Assembly (NCBI RefSeq): GCF_042477335.2
Contig: NC_091247.1
Location: 8,330,501-8,394,500 of the forward strand
DNA: 64,000 nt
Reading direction: 5' to 3'
From: Ovis canadensis
Lineage: Eukaryota; Chordata; Mammalia; Artiodactyla; Bovidae
The position numbers were made by a program, and so were the translations under genes. Positions 18,360 to 40,159 of this stretch are shown one piece after another. Positions within the stretch are counted from its first letter, which is position 1; every line of letters starts with the position of its first letter. The notes under the pieces are model-generated. The model did not search any database. It saw nothing but the letters and a program-made list of their open reading frames with translations, and was not told the origin of the DNA.

Positions 18360-19745
18360 GTCAGTGTGTGCCCGTGTGTGTGCTTGTGCACGTGTGTTGG
18401 TGGGGGCGGCGCCCCTGCCGGGAGTGGGGAAGCTTCACCTGGGGGGATTGTGTGTGTGTGCGTGTCGGGGTCTCCTCAGGCTTCGTGTGGCTGTGTTCGT
18501 AAGTGTGGCTTGTGATCTGTAAGTATCTGCCTGGCGGTATTCCCCAGGCTCTGCACTAGATGTCTGTGCCACACTTGTGTATGTCCTGTGGATGGGTGTG
18601 TGTGTGTGTGTGTGTGTTGCTATCCCTCCTGGCCTCCGTGACAGTTACCCCTTTGTCCCGCTGGCAGTCCTGGGGCTCCAGGTCCCTGCCCTTGGCCCGT
18701 CTCAGCTGGGGACCTGGGAGGAGAGCTGTGGCTGGGCTCCCTGCCCCAGGACCTGGGAAGGGTCAGCCTAGGTGTTGGGAGGAGCTATCCTGGCATGTCA
18801 TTTTGAGTGCTGGGGGGACGGGAAGCCCCCTGGATGTTTGGCCCCCTGCCCCAGCCTCCTGAAAGGTCAGGGGCTCAGAGGGAGCCCTGAGCCAGCGCGT
18901 GGGGCCTTTCCTGAGTGCCATTCAGCTACCTACCTGGGATCCTCCAGCAGCTGGACTGGGCTTGGGGGCTCGTGCCCAGAGAGGGCACCCCAGCTGCCCA
19001 AGGTCACACAGCTGAGTGATAAGAGTTGGGACTTGAACCCTAACCAGTTGCCAACCACTGAGAAGGCTGCTTCAGGTCAGGAGCTGGGAGGCCTGGCTCT
19101 TGCCCTGGCCTTGCCTTGTGATTGAGGTGAAGTCTCGGTCCCTTTGGGCCTCGGCCTTCTGGGCCCCTCAGCAGGCCACCCAGTCATGTGAGGAGTTGCC
19201 GTGGTCCTGAACTGGGGGCCTTATAAGGCCTGGGTGCTGAGGCCGTAACCCAACTCTGCCCTGGACCCTTGGCCTCTGTGAGGACTCCTCACAACACAAG
19301 TTATTTTGGACCAAGAAGCGGCAGGTGCCAGCAGGGCAGAGGGGCTTAGGTTACCAGAAGGGGGCGGGGAGGGGTGGGGTCGGGGTCCAGGCCACTCCTC
19401 AGGGCGTCACCGCAGGCTGTCCCTGTCCAGGGGGACCCTCTCCCTCCCCCACCAGCAGCGGAGGGCCACTGGCAGCTCTTAGTGTTCCTTCAGCACACTC
19501 AGCAGGAAAGAGGCTATAGCTCACACCCCACAGGAGGAAGGATGGTCAGCAAGCTGCTGAAGGACCTAGCAGATGCCAGGCCCAGGGCAGCAGCGAACAC
19601 TGCCCCCAGTGTGACCCCAGCCGGGCCCTGGAGCAGGTCTCTCCTCCTCCCCAAGCCTCACTCCCCTCCCAAGATGGCTGTGAGGATGGAGTGAGGCCCC
19701 AGCCCCATGCTCAGCCAGGGCCAGGCCCGGAGGGGTGGGACACAG
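18360..19745 (+). other. AK1: AK1 intron 1, first part
   Basis: The sequence is GC-rich, with a (GT)n run at about 18597-18617 and a short antisense MIR-like phrase (about 18985-19050). No exon is seen. Confidence 0.5.
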
Positions 19746-19750
19746 GCCTG

Positions 19751-19927
19751 CAGTACAGCAGAGAGGCTCAGTACAGTGTGGTGTGTGTGATGCTGGAGGC
19801 CGGTCACCTGCCAGTGTGGGAGTGGAGGGCAGAGTCCAGGAAGGCTTCTTGAAGGAGGTGGGACCTGAACTGAGTGCTCAACAATAGCTCCTTGGGGAAG
19901 GGCATTCAGGTGTTGGGTGCAACATTA
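19751..19927 (+). repeat. AK1 intron-1 duplicated segment, copy 1
   Basis: The 177 bases from CAGTACAGCAGAGAGG to TGCAACATTA recur at 20854-21030 with about six mismatches and no gap that I can see. The flanks do not match. Confidence 0.85.
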
Positions 19928-20853
19928 GCTGGGACCTGCAGGTGGGACACGATTGTGGTAAGTGAGGGAGCTTCAGGCAGTTCAAGCAGCAGACCCCAGG
20001 GGAGGGTTCCCAAGGGGCCAGATTGCTGGGCTCGGTCAGCTACGTTATGGTTTATTTGGGGGATGGAGGGGGCCTCAGGTGGAAGTGTTTCAAGCAGGCA
20101 AGGATGTGGTTTGATGCTTGTCAGAGACAATCCTGCAGGTTGCCTGGTGGGGTGTGGAGGTGGGGAGGCCCATGGGAGGCCGGGAAGTGGCCAGTTTCCC
20201 TGCTTGGAACAAGGAAGTGGCGGTGAGGATACAGACCGGAGGGAAGTTCTGGAGCGAGAGGGCTGGGACGTGCTTGTGTGGGGTGGAGGTGGGTGGGGAG
20301 AAGGGCGTTCATGCTGACCGGCGCCTCTGGCTGGGCGATAGAGCATGTGGCTTCGGATGATGTAAGGGCTGTTTAGAGGCTGGGGCTCTCTGGGGTCTTT
20401 GGGCCTGTCCAGGGGCTGTGTTTGTGGGAGGCTGGGGAGAGAGGCCTGCGCTGGCTGGGCAGAGATGAGGGTCCAGGGCACCTGAGGCCAGCAGTGAGAG
20501 GGCAGAGTAGGGGCACTGGGCAGGGGTCCCAGGCAGAAGGAATACTGGCCCAGGCTTTGGGGTCAAAGGTTAAGGCAAAAAGGTTCTGTGGTGGTTGCTG
20601 GGAGCCTTGGGGAGGGCTGGCGGTGAGGAGTGAAGAAGTGGGAGCCAAAGATGTGTCGTGGCAACTCCAGAGAGACTGATGGGAAGGGGAGAGGGAGGGA
20701 GACCTCTGAGCTGTGGATGCAGAGGGGTGGGGTCCCAAGAGGCACTGGGCTTGATTGACAAGCTGAGGGGAAAGTGGGGTGCAAGGTCCTCAGGCAGGGA
20801 GGGAGCAGGGGCCATGTCAGGGTGGAAGTTGGGCCTTCCACCCAACTCTGCTC

Positions 20854-21030
20854 CAGTACAGCAGAGAGACCCAGTACAGCGTGGTGTGTGCGATGCTGGA
20901 GGCCGGTCACCTGCCAGTGTGGGAGTGGAGGGCAGAGTCCAGGAAGGCTTCCTGAAGGAGGTGGGACCTGAACTGAGTGCTCAACAATAGCTCCTTGGGG
21001 AAGGGCATTCAGGTGTTGGGTGCAACGTTA
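20854..21030 (+). repeat. AK1 intron-1 duplicated segment, copy 2
   Basis: This is the second copy of the 177-base unit at 19751-19927, in direct orientation and offset by 1,103 bases. The unit contains an older mammalian repeat-like phrase (AGGAAGGCTTC..GAAGGAGGTGGGACC) also found elsewhere in the window. Confidence 0.85.
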
Positions 21031-21565
21031 CAGGGGTGGGAGCCGGGGGACCCACTCAGTTGAGAACCGTGCAGGCTGTGGACCAAGTACAGACTCACAG
21101 CTCTCTCCCCTTGGGCCTCTGTGTCCCTTTGAGCATCCTGGTCCAAACCACTCCTAGATGAGGACACCTTCCTGCCTCCCGGGCTTTCCTCCTGCTCTGG
21201 GGAGCGTTGTCAAGGTGTCGGGCAGACGCAAGACCCAGGGCCTGTTTTCCGGGACTTGGGAGGGAAAGAGTTCAGCACTTGCAGGAACCGCTGTTTATGC
21301 CTCCGGCTGTCGCCCTCGCTGTTGGGTGGGCGGGAGGGGCTGCTGCCTGCCCTGCGTGAGACAGGTGAGGCAGTGGAGGCACCCCAACGAAGGGTGACTT
21401 CCCTAAGATCTCCCAGCCTCCTGGGCCTCCCTTGCCCTCAGCGGCCCCTCCATCCTCAGAAGACCAGGCCAGGGCCTGGCCCTCACCTTGGGGGGCTGGC
21501 TGGGGTCAGAGGCTGGACATCCGAGAAATCCCCGTCACTTGTCTGCCTGTGCCCTTGTCTTACAG

Positions 21566-21597
21566 AGCGCTGACGTGGCTGCCTGGATCACAGCAGG

Positions 21598-21604
<7 letters not shown>
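21566..21604 (+). CDS. AK1: AK1 exon 2 with the canonical start codon
   Basis: The acceptor TTACAG ends at 21565. The exon carries about 32 bases of 5' UTR, then ATG GAA G (21598-21604), and donor GTATGG follows. Joined to the next exon it reads MEEKLKK, the known AK1 N-terminus. This tiny coding piece is too short to be found as an open frame and was located by matching the MEEK junction. Confidence 0.88.
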
Positions 21605-30928
<9,324 letters not shown>

Positions 30929-32175
30929 CCAAGCTGGAGCCCCCTCCCCAGCGAGAGCCCCGCCCCACCCTCGTCCTGACTCGAGGCCTTCCTGGCCTGA
31001 GCTCAGCGCCTCCACCCTGCCCGGCTGAGCACAGGCAGAGGAAGCCACTTTATCCTGTTTTCATGGACAGCCGAGCACTAAAGGAGTTTCCAAGGACATT
31101 CAGTTTTATTCCTTTTTCTTTTCTTCCATCAGGGTTGATTCACAGGGCGTGGACGCCCCAGCCTTGAGCCCCCAGCCCCTCCCGCTCTGGTTCTTCGTCA
31201 GGGGCCCCTCTAAACCCACTTCAGCTGGCGCCCCTCTCCTTGTTCCAGTGGAAAATCCCCCTTACACAGGGGTGTGCTGGGCCCAGGCTGTGCCAGGCCA
31301 GGGGACGCTGGGTGATGGAGGTGGGGTCCTGGTTCTCAGGGGCTCATGGTCAGGCAGAGCTGGGCCCTGGCCTGGCTTCCCCTCTGTCCTTGCTGTGTGA
31401 CCTTGGCCCTGAGCCCCTTAGCTCTCTGAGCATGTTTTCTGTCCCAAACCGTCGCTGGGGACAGGGCTGGAGCAGGCAGCATGGTCATGGGCTGGGGGTG
31501 GGGGTAGGGGCTCCCCGGGCAGGGAGGACAGCACACATCAGCTGGCTGGGTGGGCAGTGAACTGGCCTCCTTGGTGCAAGACGCTCTGAGGGTCTGGACA
31601 GGGCACTGGGAATGAAGGGGGGTCATGGTCAAGGGTGCCTCCCTGGAGGTGAGACCTGCAGGATGTCCCACCATGCAGCCCTGGCCAGGTCACAACCTAC
31701 CCTCCCCGAGCCCATTTCCAAATCTGAATTAGGCTCAGTGCTCCTCCCTCTGCCCCCCACCAAGGTTAGGATGAGAACACACTGAGCCAGGGATGTGAGT
31801 GGTCAGTACCACGGCCTGTGGAAACACAGACCTGAGCAGCCTTGGCAGAATGCATTGGGAATGCCTCGGAATACCCCAGAGTCCCCCGGGAGAACTATCT
31901 TCCCTCTTCTGTTCTCTTTCATGCCTTGACCTCATCACGGAGAGCGTCTCCCTTGGTGTTCACGTGCCCCTAACACCTGTCCCAAGCCCAGCGACTCCCT
32001 TTAAAGCCAAGAGAGCCTCCAGCAGGGCACCCTCAGCTGGGACGGAATCCTGGGTGGGGTGAGGGCAACCCGTGTGTGTGTCCCCTTCTATTTATGGCAC
32101 ATGAGGCTGGTTTTCCGTTTACAGTCATTATTTAAACTTTCCTTTAAAATAAACATATTTAAGTTATAAAAAGTG
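30929..32175 (+). other. AK1: AK1 3' untranslated region
   Basis: About 1.2 kb, mostly unique and GC-rich, turning AT-rich near the poly(A) signal. I recognise no mobile element in it. The end is inferred; a shorter transcript ending after the T-rich stretch at about 31100-31125 cannot be excluded. Confidence 0.65.
32149..32154 (+). terminator. AK1: AATAAA poly(A) signal of AK1
   Basis: A canonical AATAAA in an AT-rich context (CCTTTAAAATAAACATATTT), 1.2 kb after the stop codon. Confidence 0.65.
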
Positions 32176-32382
32176 AGTCTATTGAAAGAAGAACATGAAA
32201 TCAGTAGATAATAGTATAGGGGAGATAGGTTCTAGAAGGCCCGCACCATGAGGCCCTGGGTGGGGTACAGATTGGTCTTCTGCGGCTGGTTAGTCTGTGA
32301 GCCACGCCAACCCGGGCACGCAAGGGAGTCCCTACTCTTTCTGTGACCTCTCACCTCGGGGTCTCCTTGTTGCATCTGTCAA

Positions 32383-32590
32383 AAGGAAAGTGAAAGTGTA
32401 GTCATTCAGTCAGGTCCAACTCTCTGAGACACCATGGACTGTAGCCTGCCAGACTTCTCTGTCCATGGAATTCTCCAGGTAAGAATACTGGAGTGGGTTG
32501 CCATTCCCTTCTCCAGGGGATCTTCCTGACCCAGGGATCGAACCCAGGTCTCCCTCATTGCAGGCAGATTCTTTACTGTCTGAGCATCTA
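32383..32590 (-). repeat. Bov-tA SINE, antisense
   Basis: GTAGTCATTCAGTCAGGTCC through GCAGATTCTTTACTGTCTGAG. Confidence 0.9.
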
Positions 32591-33330
32591 TCAAACTGGG
32601 CTAAAACACACACAGGCGTGCATGCATCTCCTCTGTCGAGGTTGTTAGGATCAGTGTGAGGGCAAGTGGAAAAACACACCCCAAATGATACAAAGCTAAG
32701 AGAAATCTACCTGACAAAATCATCTTCATTACCTTTATTTTTCAAGTACAGCTTCATTAATTCAAGTATGTCTTTAGTTTATGAAAACCTAAGCTGACCC
32801 CAACTATTCACCATGGAATCACTTTATTAATTAAAAAAAACCAAACCCTTGAGAATTTGGGGGAAAAAACACAAACTTTTTAACAGCTCCACCCCATCCT
32901 TGCCACCACAAACCTCCCTGTGAGGGTTTCCTTCGTTCACGTTTGTTCATTCTACTTTCCAGAGCAACTGCTATGCTCACAAGACGAGGTCACAAACCCC
33001 CTGGTCCATGTGCAGTGGCTCTCGGAACAAGGGCGGCCATATTCACAAAATTCCACCCTAGCTACTCCACCCAGACCAGCTCTGAATACAGAACTCAGAG
33101 GGGGTCTGGGTGGCGGGAGTTTCCTTGAGCTGGAACTCTGAAGTGGGGCCTTGAAGGAAACTAGGAGTATGTTTGATTAGGAATGAGAGGGCCTGGAAGG
33201 GCAGAGGGGACAGCTCTGCAGAGCCTCAGAGGTGGAGACAACCCATTGAGTGTGGGGAGGGCTGAAGCCTTAGAGGGACAGAAGCAGATAATTTGATTCA
33301 TATATATTCTACTTAATTAATATATTTTAA
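32591..33330. other. Intergenic, AK1 to ENG: AT-rich then unique, no gene seen
   Basis: The 32680-32880 part is AT-rich and old-repeat-like. The rest has MIR/L2-like wording around 33130-33260. Confidence 0.5.
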
Positions 33331-33331
33331 T

Positions 33332-33480
33332 ATTTATGTATTGCTGCGTTGGGTCTTAGATGTGGCACGCAGGATCTCCATTGCAGCATACGGAACCTTA
33401 GTTCTCTGACCAGGGATTGAACTTGGGTCCCCTGCATTACAAGGCAGATTCTTAACCACTGGACCACCAGGGAAGTCCCA
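33332..33480 (-). repeat. CHR-type SINE, antisense
   Basis: GGGTCTTAGATGTGGCACGCAG through GGACCACCAGGGAAGTCCC. Confidence 0.85.
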
Positions 33481-33489
33481 GAGCTTTAT

Positions 33490-34010
33490 TTTTCAATGAA
33501 CATTTTCAAGCAAACTGAAAACTGAAGGAAATAATATAATGAACCTCCGTACACCAATCACCAACATTTAGTTGGCACTATTTTTCCATACCTCATTGTT
33601 TTACTTTTGCCAAACCACTTTTAAGTAAATTACAGATATGAAAACACTTCACCCATAAAGTCTGACTTCAGTATGACTTTACAATAAGTAAGGACCCTTT
33701 CCTATGTAACCACAACTCAGAGGTCCAAGAACACTAGGTTAATAGTAGCATTGTGATAGGTAATAATCAGACCACATGCAATTTTCCCCAGTGGTCCCCA
33801 AAATACGTCTGTGTCAAACCAGAATGCAACCCAGGACCACACACTGCATTTGGTTGTGATTCCATGAAACCTCTTTTAACCTCGAAGGTGGCGCTGACTG
33901 TGAAGGGACCAGTTGTCCTACAGAAAATTCCTTTTTCCAGATTCTTCTGTTACTTCCTCATGGTGGCGTTTAACCAGCTACCCCACCCCTTGAATTTCTT
34001 GTAAACTGGA
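33490..34010 (-). mobile_element. Old L1M fragment, antisense
   Basis: CACCAATCACCAACATTTAG, AAGTAAATTACAGATATGAAAAC, TGTAACCACAACTCAG and CACACTGCATTTGGTTGTGA follow the antisense order of an old L1M 3' region. No coding capacity remains. Confidence 0.7.
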
Positions 34011-34091
34011 AGTTAGCTATAGAGGCTTCATAGATTCAAGAGAAGTCTTTGGGGGCAGAAATACCGAACAGACTAAGCTCACGAAGGTTTG

Positions 34092-34213
34092 TTTGTTTGT
34101 TTGGCCACACTGTGAAGCATGTGGGATGTTAGTTCCTCAACCGGGAATTGAACCCGTGCCCCCTGCTTTGAGAGCATGGAGTCTTAACCACTGGTTCGCT
34201 GGGGGAAGTCCCA
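34092..34213 (-). repeat. CHR-type SINE, antisense
   Basis: TTGGCCACACTGTGAAGC, GTTAGTTCCTCAACCGGGAATTG and CTTAACCACTGG. Confidence 0.85.
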
Positions 34214-35625
34214 GGAAGAGTTTTTAAACCAGGCAGGACAGTGAGACCTGCAGCGCTTCCAGCTGTAACCTTCACACACATCTCCCTGGGCTCTTAGAAA
34301 AGCTGACTCTGATTCAGCAGGTCTGCTTTGGGCAGGAGGCCCCAGCTGCGGGTCCACAGCCCCCTACTTTGGGGAGCTCAGAAAGGAGCTGCCCTGTGGA
34401 GGCGGGAGCCCAGGGAAGGCGTGGGAGGAAGGGGCATCTCTAGGGTCCGTGTGTGCTCGGCACCTAGTGGCGGGCTGAGAGGGCAGCGTGATGGCCAATC
34501 CGAGACTGTAGAAATGGGCACTCTTCAGGTCTCTGGGGACCCTCCCAAGATGCAGGAACATTTTAACCATCTGGAGGACGAATGCAGCCCCTATGTAACC
34601 TCAGGGTCTCAGAGAGGAGGTGCTCTCAGGTAGGGAGGTATCCTCAGATGCCCTCGCCCCCGTGGATTGCACCCCTAAGTCTTGGCCTCGGGGGCCCTGA
34701 GGCCTGGCCGGAGGCACTGAAGTGGGAGAGGAAGGAAGCGGGGAGCGGAGGAGGCCAAGGCTGTCGCCTCCCAGCCGCGAGAGGGGCCTCGAGTAAACAG
34801 GAAGGCCTGGCGGCTCCACGGTGGGGGGGCTTCAGAGGAGGGGTGCAGAGACCCACTGGACACGCGCAGCTGGCCAACACAGGGCTTCCTCTTTGGCAAG
34901 CCGACCCAGAGAGGTTGTGTGACTTGCCCCAGATCACACAGCAAGGCAGGGGCACCCCCACCTGCCTCTCCAGCTTCTGCCCCTTCTGGGGGTTGTGGTA
35001 CAGGGTCTCCCACCTCTGTTGCCCACTGTGGTCCATGGGGTGTTGGAGAGTCTCATCTCTTCTTGGACCTCAGTTTCCCTTTCTATGAACTCGGAGTCCC
35101 TACAACACAGAGGTGCTAGAATCCCAGCCCAGCAGAATCCTTCTGCCTCTTAGATGGTCGTCACGGGCGTGGTCATCTAGACCTTGGGCATGGTCAGGTT
35201 TTATCAAGAAGGTCAGCACCACCCAGGAGGCAGCATGTACCAGGACCATTTCCCGGGGAAAGAGAGGGAGATAGAGATCCCACTCTTCTAGAATAGAGTC
35301 CAGCATGACCTCCGAACCTGGTCACCTCCCTCTACCCTTGGGAGTCATTTGCCCTCTTCAGAGACTCCCCCATCCCTGGGTTCAGAATGCCCCCAACACA
35401 CACACCCTGGAAACCCAGAATGACAGCCCAAGAGACCCCAAGTTGTGTAGCCCAGGGGTTAAGTTCGTCCATTTATTACACGAACACTTAATGAACACCT
35501 GTCATGGGCGAGGCGCTATTCTAAGCGATGGGGATTCAGCAGCAAAGCTTAGGCCCTTACCCTTATGAAACTCTTGTTCTAAAGAGGGAAACAGACCAAA
35601 TAAACAGTATATGATCTGTCAGAGG
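34214..35625. other. Intergenic: GC-rich sequence, no gene seen
   Basis: A MIR-like phrase (GACTTGCCCCAGATCACACAGC) lies at about 34920-34945, and 35460-35560 resembles an ancient repeat (TTAATGAACACCTGTCATGGG). Open frames on both strands lack recognisable domains. Confidence 0.5.
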
Positions 35626-35627
35626 GT

Positions 35628-35832
35628 TTCCCAGGTGGCAGTAGTGGTAAAGAAGCCGCCGGCCAATGCGGGAGACATAAGAGATGTGGGTTTGATCCCT
35701 TGGAGGAGGGCATGGAAACCCACTCCAGCATTCTTGTCTGGAGAATCCTATGGACAGAGGAGCCTGTCAGGCTACAGTCCATAGAGCTGCAAAGAGTCAG
35801 ACACGACTGAAGCAACTTAGCACACACACAAT
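35628..35832 (+). repeat. Bov-tA SINE
   Basis: GTTTCCCAGGTGGCAGTAGTGG through GACACGACTGAAGCAACTTAG with a CACACA tail. Confidence 0.88.
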
Positions 35833-35909
35833 ATTGTCAGAGGTTGATATGTGCCCAGGGGGCCAATTGCTGGTGTGGAGAGAGAGAGGGCTGCTTAAAA
35901 TGTAATGGG

Positions 35910-36058
35910 ACAAGCCCTAGAGCCCATGTTCCACAATAAGAGAAACCACTGCAATGAGAAGCCCGCACACCGCAACTACAGTGTAGCCCTCTCTCTCCGC
36001 AGCTAGATGCAGCAACGAAGACCCAGCACAACCAAAAACAAACAAATAAATAAAACGA
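35910..36058 (+). repeat. CHR-type SINE 3' part
   Basis: GAGCCCATGTTCCACAATAAG, AAGCCCGCACACCGCAAC and GCAGCAACGAAGACCC, ending in an AAATAAATAAA tail. Confidence 0.8.
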
Positions 36059-37600
36059 TTTTTAAAAATGCGATGGAAAGTCTTCATTGACCATGTGATA
36101 TTTGATCAGCAACTTAAAGCGCGAGGAGCAAGCCCAGTGGTTATCTCGGGGGACAGAGTTTCAGGGAGAGAGCACAGCAGGTGCAAAGGCCCTGAGGTGG
36201 GCATGCGCTTGGTGCATTCCAGGAACAGCAAGGGGGCCAGCTGGGGTGGACTGAGTGAGTGGCGGAAGAGCAGAGGCCAGAGAGGGGACAGGGGAGTCTC
36301 AGGGGCCATTTGAGGGGTGCTGCCTTTCACACTGAGTCAGATGGTTATCTGCAGAGGGTGCTGAGCAGAGGAGGGCTGGAACCTGACTTGGTTTTAACAG
36401 ATTCTCTTTATAGTGCGCAGAGTGGGCTGGGAGCAAGGGTGGGAGTAAGGAGGGCCAGTGACTGTTATATTCCATGAGGTGCTTGTGGTGGCCAGGGTGG
36501 TAGCTGTGGGGTGGTGGGAGCCCCACACACAATGGGAATTTGTCTGGGGAGGAGGAGCCGAAGGATGTGCTTATAGATTGGATGAATGATATAGCAGAGT
36601 CAAGGTCATCCTTAAGTCTTGAGCAACGAGAGGAGGGAGCTGTCATGGTCTGAGATGGGGAGACGAGGCAGGAACAGTTGGCAGAGGATGAATAGAGCCC
36701 AGTTTTGGACTCGTGAAGTCTGAGGTGCTTATCAGGGGCCTGGAGCCTGAGGGAAGAGTTCCGGCTGGAGACACAAAGCTGGGAGCTGCCAATGTATGAA
36801 TGGTCTTTAAAGCTATCTGGATGAGGGCACCCAGAACAGTCCTTCCCAAACTGTAATGTACACGTGAATGTCCTGAGGATATTGATTAAACGCAGCTTCT
36901 GATTCAGCAGGTCTGGGGTAGGGCCTGAGAGAAGCTCCCAGGAGACGCTAAGATGACACTTTGAGTAGCGAGCATCTAGGGCGTTATATTCTATGCCCCA
37001 GACCCACAGTGGGCAATGAAATCAATAGGGTGTCTAGTGATCAGTATTTGAAAGAAAATGGAACAGGATGAATGCCCATCCTAAGGGTATATATATATAT
37101 ATATATAGGTTCACAAAATGTTTGTTTTAATTATTGGAGTCTGAGTCCCTCGGTTTGTGCTGGGACATGACATCATGGTCACAAAGATCTGAGAAAATCG
37201 GACTTGAGGGTGAGAATAAACAGAGAAGGGAAGAAGGGTCCAAGTAAGGAAGGATGGGGAGGTACCAGAGAAAAGGCAGATAAGGCAACCAGGGAGGTGG
37301 GAGGAAAACCAGGATGGAATGTTCTGGAAGTCAAAGGAGGAAGGACAGGCCCAGATTAGAATTAGCCTCTGCCCCTCCTCCTCAGCCCTGTTGTCCTGTG
37401 CACTTGAGCCTCAGTTTCCTCCACTGTAAAATGGGGGTGCGACTGTCTCAGCCCGTTAAAGTGGCCAGGAGGTGGCACTTGGCACAGGGCAAGCGTGTGA
37501 ATGGTGGTGGGGTGATTCCGATTGTTCTCCTGGGCTTTAGGTTCCTCCTGGCCAGCAGACTGCCCTCCCACTGCACAGAGGTAAAAACTGAGACACAGAA
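36059..37600. other. Intergenic: old repeats and unique sequence, with a (TA)n run
   Basis: Ancient repeat-like sequence at 36070-36320, a short (TA)n run at about 37088-37106, and MIR-like phrases at about 37390-37440. No gene is seen. Confidence 0.5.
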
Positions 37601-37604
37601 CATT

Positions 37605-37775
37605 TTTTAAAATTAATTCTCATTGGAGAACAGTCGCTTTACAGTGTTGTGTTAGTTTCCACCGTACAGCAGAGTGAATCAGCTATGCATCTACATATAG
37701 CCCCTCTTTTTTGAATTTCCTCCCCATTTAGGTCAACAGGAGCACCAAGCAGAGTCCCCCTAGTTATACGTAGAT
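37605..37775 (+). mobile_element. Ruminant L1 3'-region fragment
   Basis: TTTACAGTGTTGTGTTAGTTTC and TACAGCAGAGTGAATCAGC are typical of the artiodactyl L1 tail. A related remnant is at about 58975-59035. Confidence 0.7.
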
Positions 37776-37779
37776 TCTC

Positions 37780-39110
37780 CTCAGTTATCACAAGACGTGG
37801 AGGTCTTGCCTGAAGCCTGGACACCCTGACTCCCAGGCCAGAGCTGTCTTTCCCCGCACCCACACTCTCCCTTGCCTGTGTGGGTCTGGTCCTACTGTTT
37901 TCAATAGTTCCTGGCTCCAGGCCGGTGCTGGAGACAGCCCGCCGCCTGGTGGGGGAGTCCCTGGGGGCCGCCTGAAATTCCTCTGGTGGCCTGCGGCCAG
38001 GGTAGACGTGCTCCATCCGCTCCTGCAGCCCCGGTCTTCCCGGCCAGCGGGGGAGAGGAAGGGGCACCTGCCCGTGGCGGGGGCCTGGCCCAGACGCCTG
38101 GCCATTGGCCGCCTGTCTCTTTGGCGTGTGGCTAGGCGGCACCTGAAAAACGTCTGTATCAGTCGGGGCCCCAGCAGGAAGCAGACGGCACGCTCCAGTG
38201 GGACAATTGGAGGAGAGCGGAGCGAAGGGTCTGTTGACACAGGTGTGGGCAGGGTGTAGGAGAGTCACGAGGGACAGTGCCGAAGCCCGGGGCTGGCAGT
38301 AGCCATGACCTGACTACCCACAGCCTGAAGGGCTGGGTGGAGAGGGCCAGGTCAGGGCTGTGGCCTCCGGAGCAGACAGGCCACCAATCTGCAGTGACCC
38401 TGCAGGTTCTGGCTCCTTCCTCTCTGAGCTGTGCAGGGCTGGCTTGGGGCTGGCGGGGGGGCTGGAGGAGGTACATGTGTCCCCTGGAATGGGGCGTGCA
38501 TCTGGGGGGCAAAAAGGAGACCACTAACCCAAGGCTGCTCCCCACCTGCAGGACGGTGTCACAGTGACTGTGAGACTCCTTGGGGACAGGCAACCCGGCC
38601 CGGAGACTGGCCTCTGCCCCTGGGGACAGGAGCAAAGGCCTATCTCTCTGTGTCTCAGTTGCCCTATGCGTCCCCGGCTCCGCTCCTGCCTTACCTTCTG
38701 CAGAACTTCATGCTTTTAATCAGTGAGTCTTAAGGACCAGAAGGTCCTCCTGGGCTCTGTGCTGGGGAAGCAGTGGAGCAGAGACATCTAAGTCCCTGCC
38801 CTCGAGGGGCTGCTAGTCGAGCAGACTCACACAGCATGAGGCTGGCTGAGGGGTGGCGGCGTCAGGGTGCCATGGGAGCTTTGGGGTGAGTCCCTTCTCC
38901 AGCCCTGGGTGCCCCATCTTCCTCCCTCCACCGGGCCCCTGGGCTCAGGACTCTAGGCCCTCCTTAGGTTTTTCTCTCCCTGGAAGTCACAAACAAGCAT
39001 GGCCTGGGTCCATCTAGGCCTCTCCCACTTTCTAGAGAAACCCAGTGGGTCTTGCTTACCGTGTGAGAGGGGATGGATTAGCAGCATGAGGGTGGATGGG
39101 AGGGCAGTGT
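37780..39110. other. Intergenic: GC-rich sequence with an old repeat, no gene seen
   Basis: CpG-containing between about 37930 and 38230. Phrases at 38160-38250 (CAGCAGGAAGCAGACGGCAC, ACACAGGTGTGGGCAGG) suggest an ancient repeat. Long open frames on both strands follow from low stop density. Confidence 0.5.
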
Positions 39111-39111
39111 T

Positions 39112-39257
39112 TTCTATTTTTTTTTTTAAAAATATTTATTTATTTCATTGCATGGGGTCTTAGTTGCAGCACGTAGGATCCTGACCATGGATAGAACCCA
39201 GGCCCTCTGCATCGGGAACTTGGAGTCTTAGCCGCTGGTCCACCAGGAAAGTTCCCG
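39112..39257 (-). repeat. CHR-type SINE, antisense
   Basis: TTATTTCATTGCATGGGGTC, GTCTTAGTTGCAGCACG and TTAGCCGCTGGTCCACCAGG. Confidence 0.85.
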
Positions 39258-40155
39258 GGAGGGAGGTTTGAGAGGAGCCTCCTGTGGGGTCCCCGTTATG
39301 GCCTCAGATGCCCCAACACCCATTCTGGATAACAATCCCCCTCACCTAGGGCCATCTGTCCTCTCCAAGTTCAGATGGGAGCAGATGGGAAGGAGCAGAG
39401 CTTGGAGCCAGGCAGCCCTGGGGTCTCCAACTGGGGTCACTCAAACCTCAGGGAGCCTCAGGTTCCTCCTGTGTCTCTGGAGTGATTGAGGGGATCCAGA
39501 GCTGACAGAGGAAGGCCTAGGGTGGGGCCTGAGAGAGGGAGAGTTCAGCTCCGGGGGGACTGGAGTAACTAACTGTCCCTGGGGCATGGACTCTGGTTGG
39601 GAGGGTGCCTGGGGAACTTCACAGGCACCCAACCTTCCCCCACTGGAGCCACCCTGTGCCTGGTGATGCCCACCTCCCCATCCCCGAGGCTGCAGGAAAA
39701 GGCCGAGGAACAGTCACTCTCGGGGGTCTCCCTCTGCTCTGTCACAGCCTTCCTGGCCTTGCTGGACTGGGATGGGTCTCCAGTGACCCAAGACCCGAGC
39801 CTGGCCGGGCATGGAACGCGCAGCCGCAGGGCTGGGCGAGCAAACCTTTCCCCACCTCCACCCAAGGAGCCACACCCGCCCTTCCTGCCCTGGGGGTCAG
39901 CTCCTACAGACACAAACACGTTCCACTCGCCCCCGGTTTATCCGGAGGCAGCCAGGGCTCCCACCTTCTCCTTCTTCCTTGGGCCTCGGTTTCTCCATCT
40001 GTGACCAGGACAAGTGTAAAGGGGAAAGCCCCTGGCTCTGTCCCCACTGTGGGACGGAAATTCGTCCTCTCCAAGCCCACTCTGCCAGCACCCCCTCTCC
40101 AGAACCCTCTGTGACTCCCGAGGCCTTCAGGATACAGTCCTGAAGGCCCCCCACT
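39258..40155. other. Intergenic upstream of ENG: GC-rich, no gene seen
   Basis: It contains a MIR-like phrase at about 39985-40015. No exon or promoter is recognisable. Confidence 0.5.
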
Positions 40156-40159
40156 CCCT

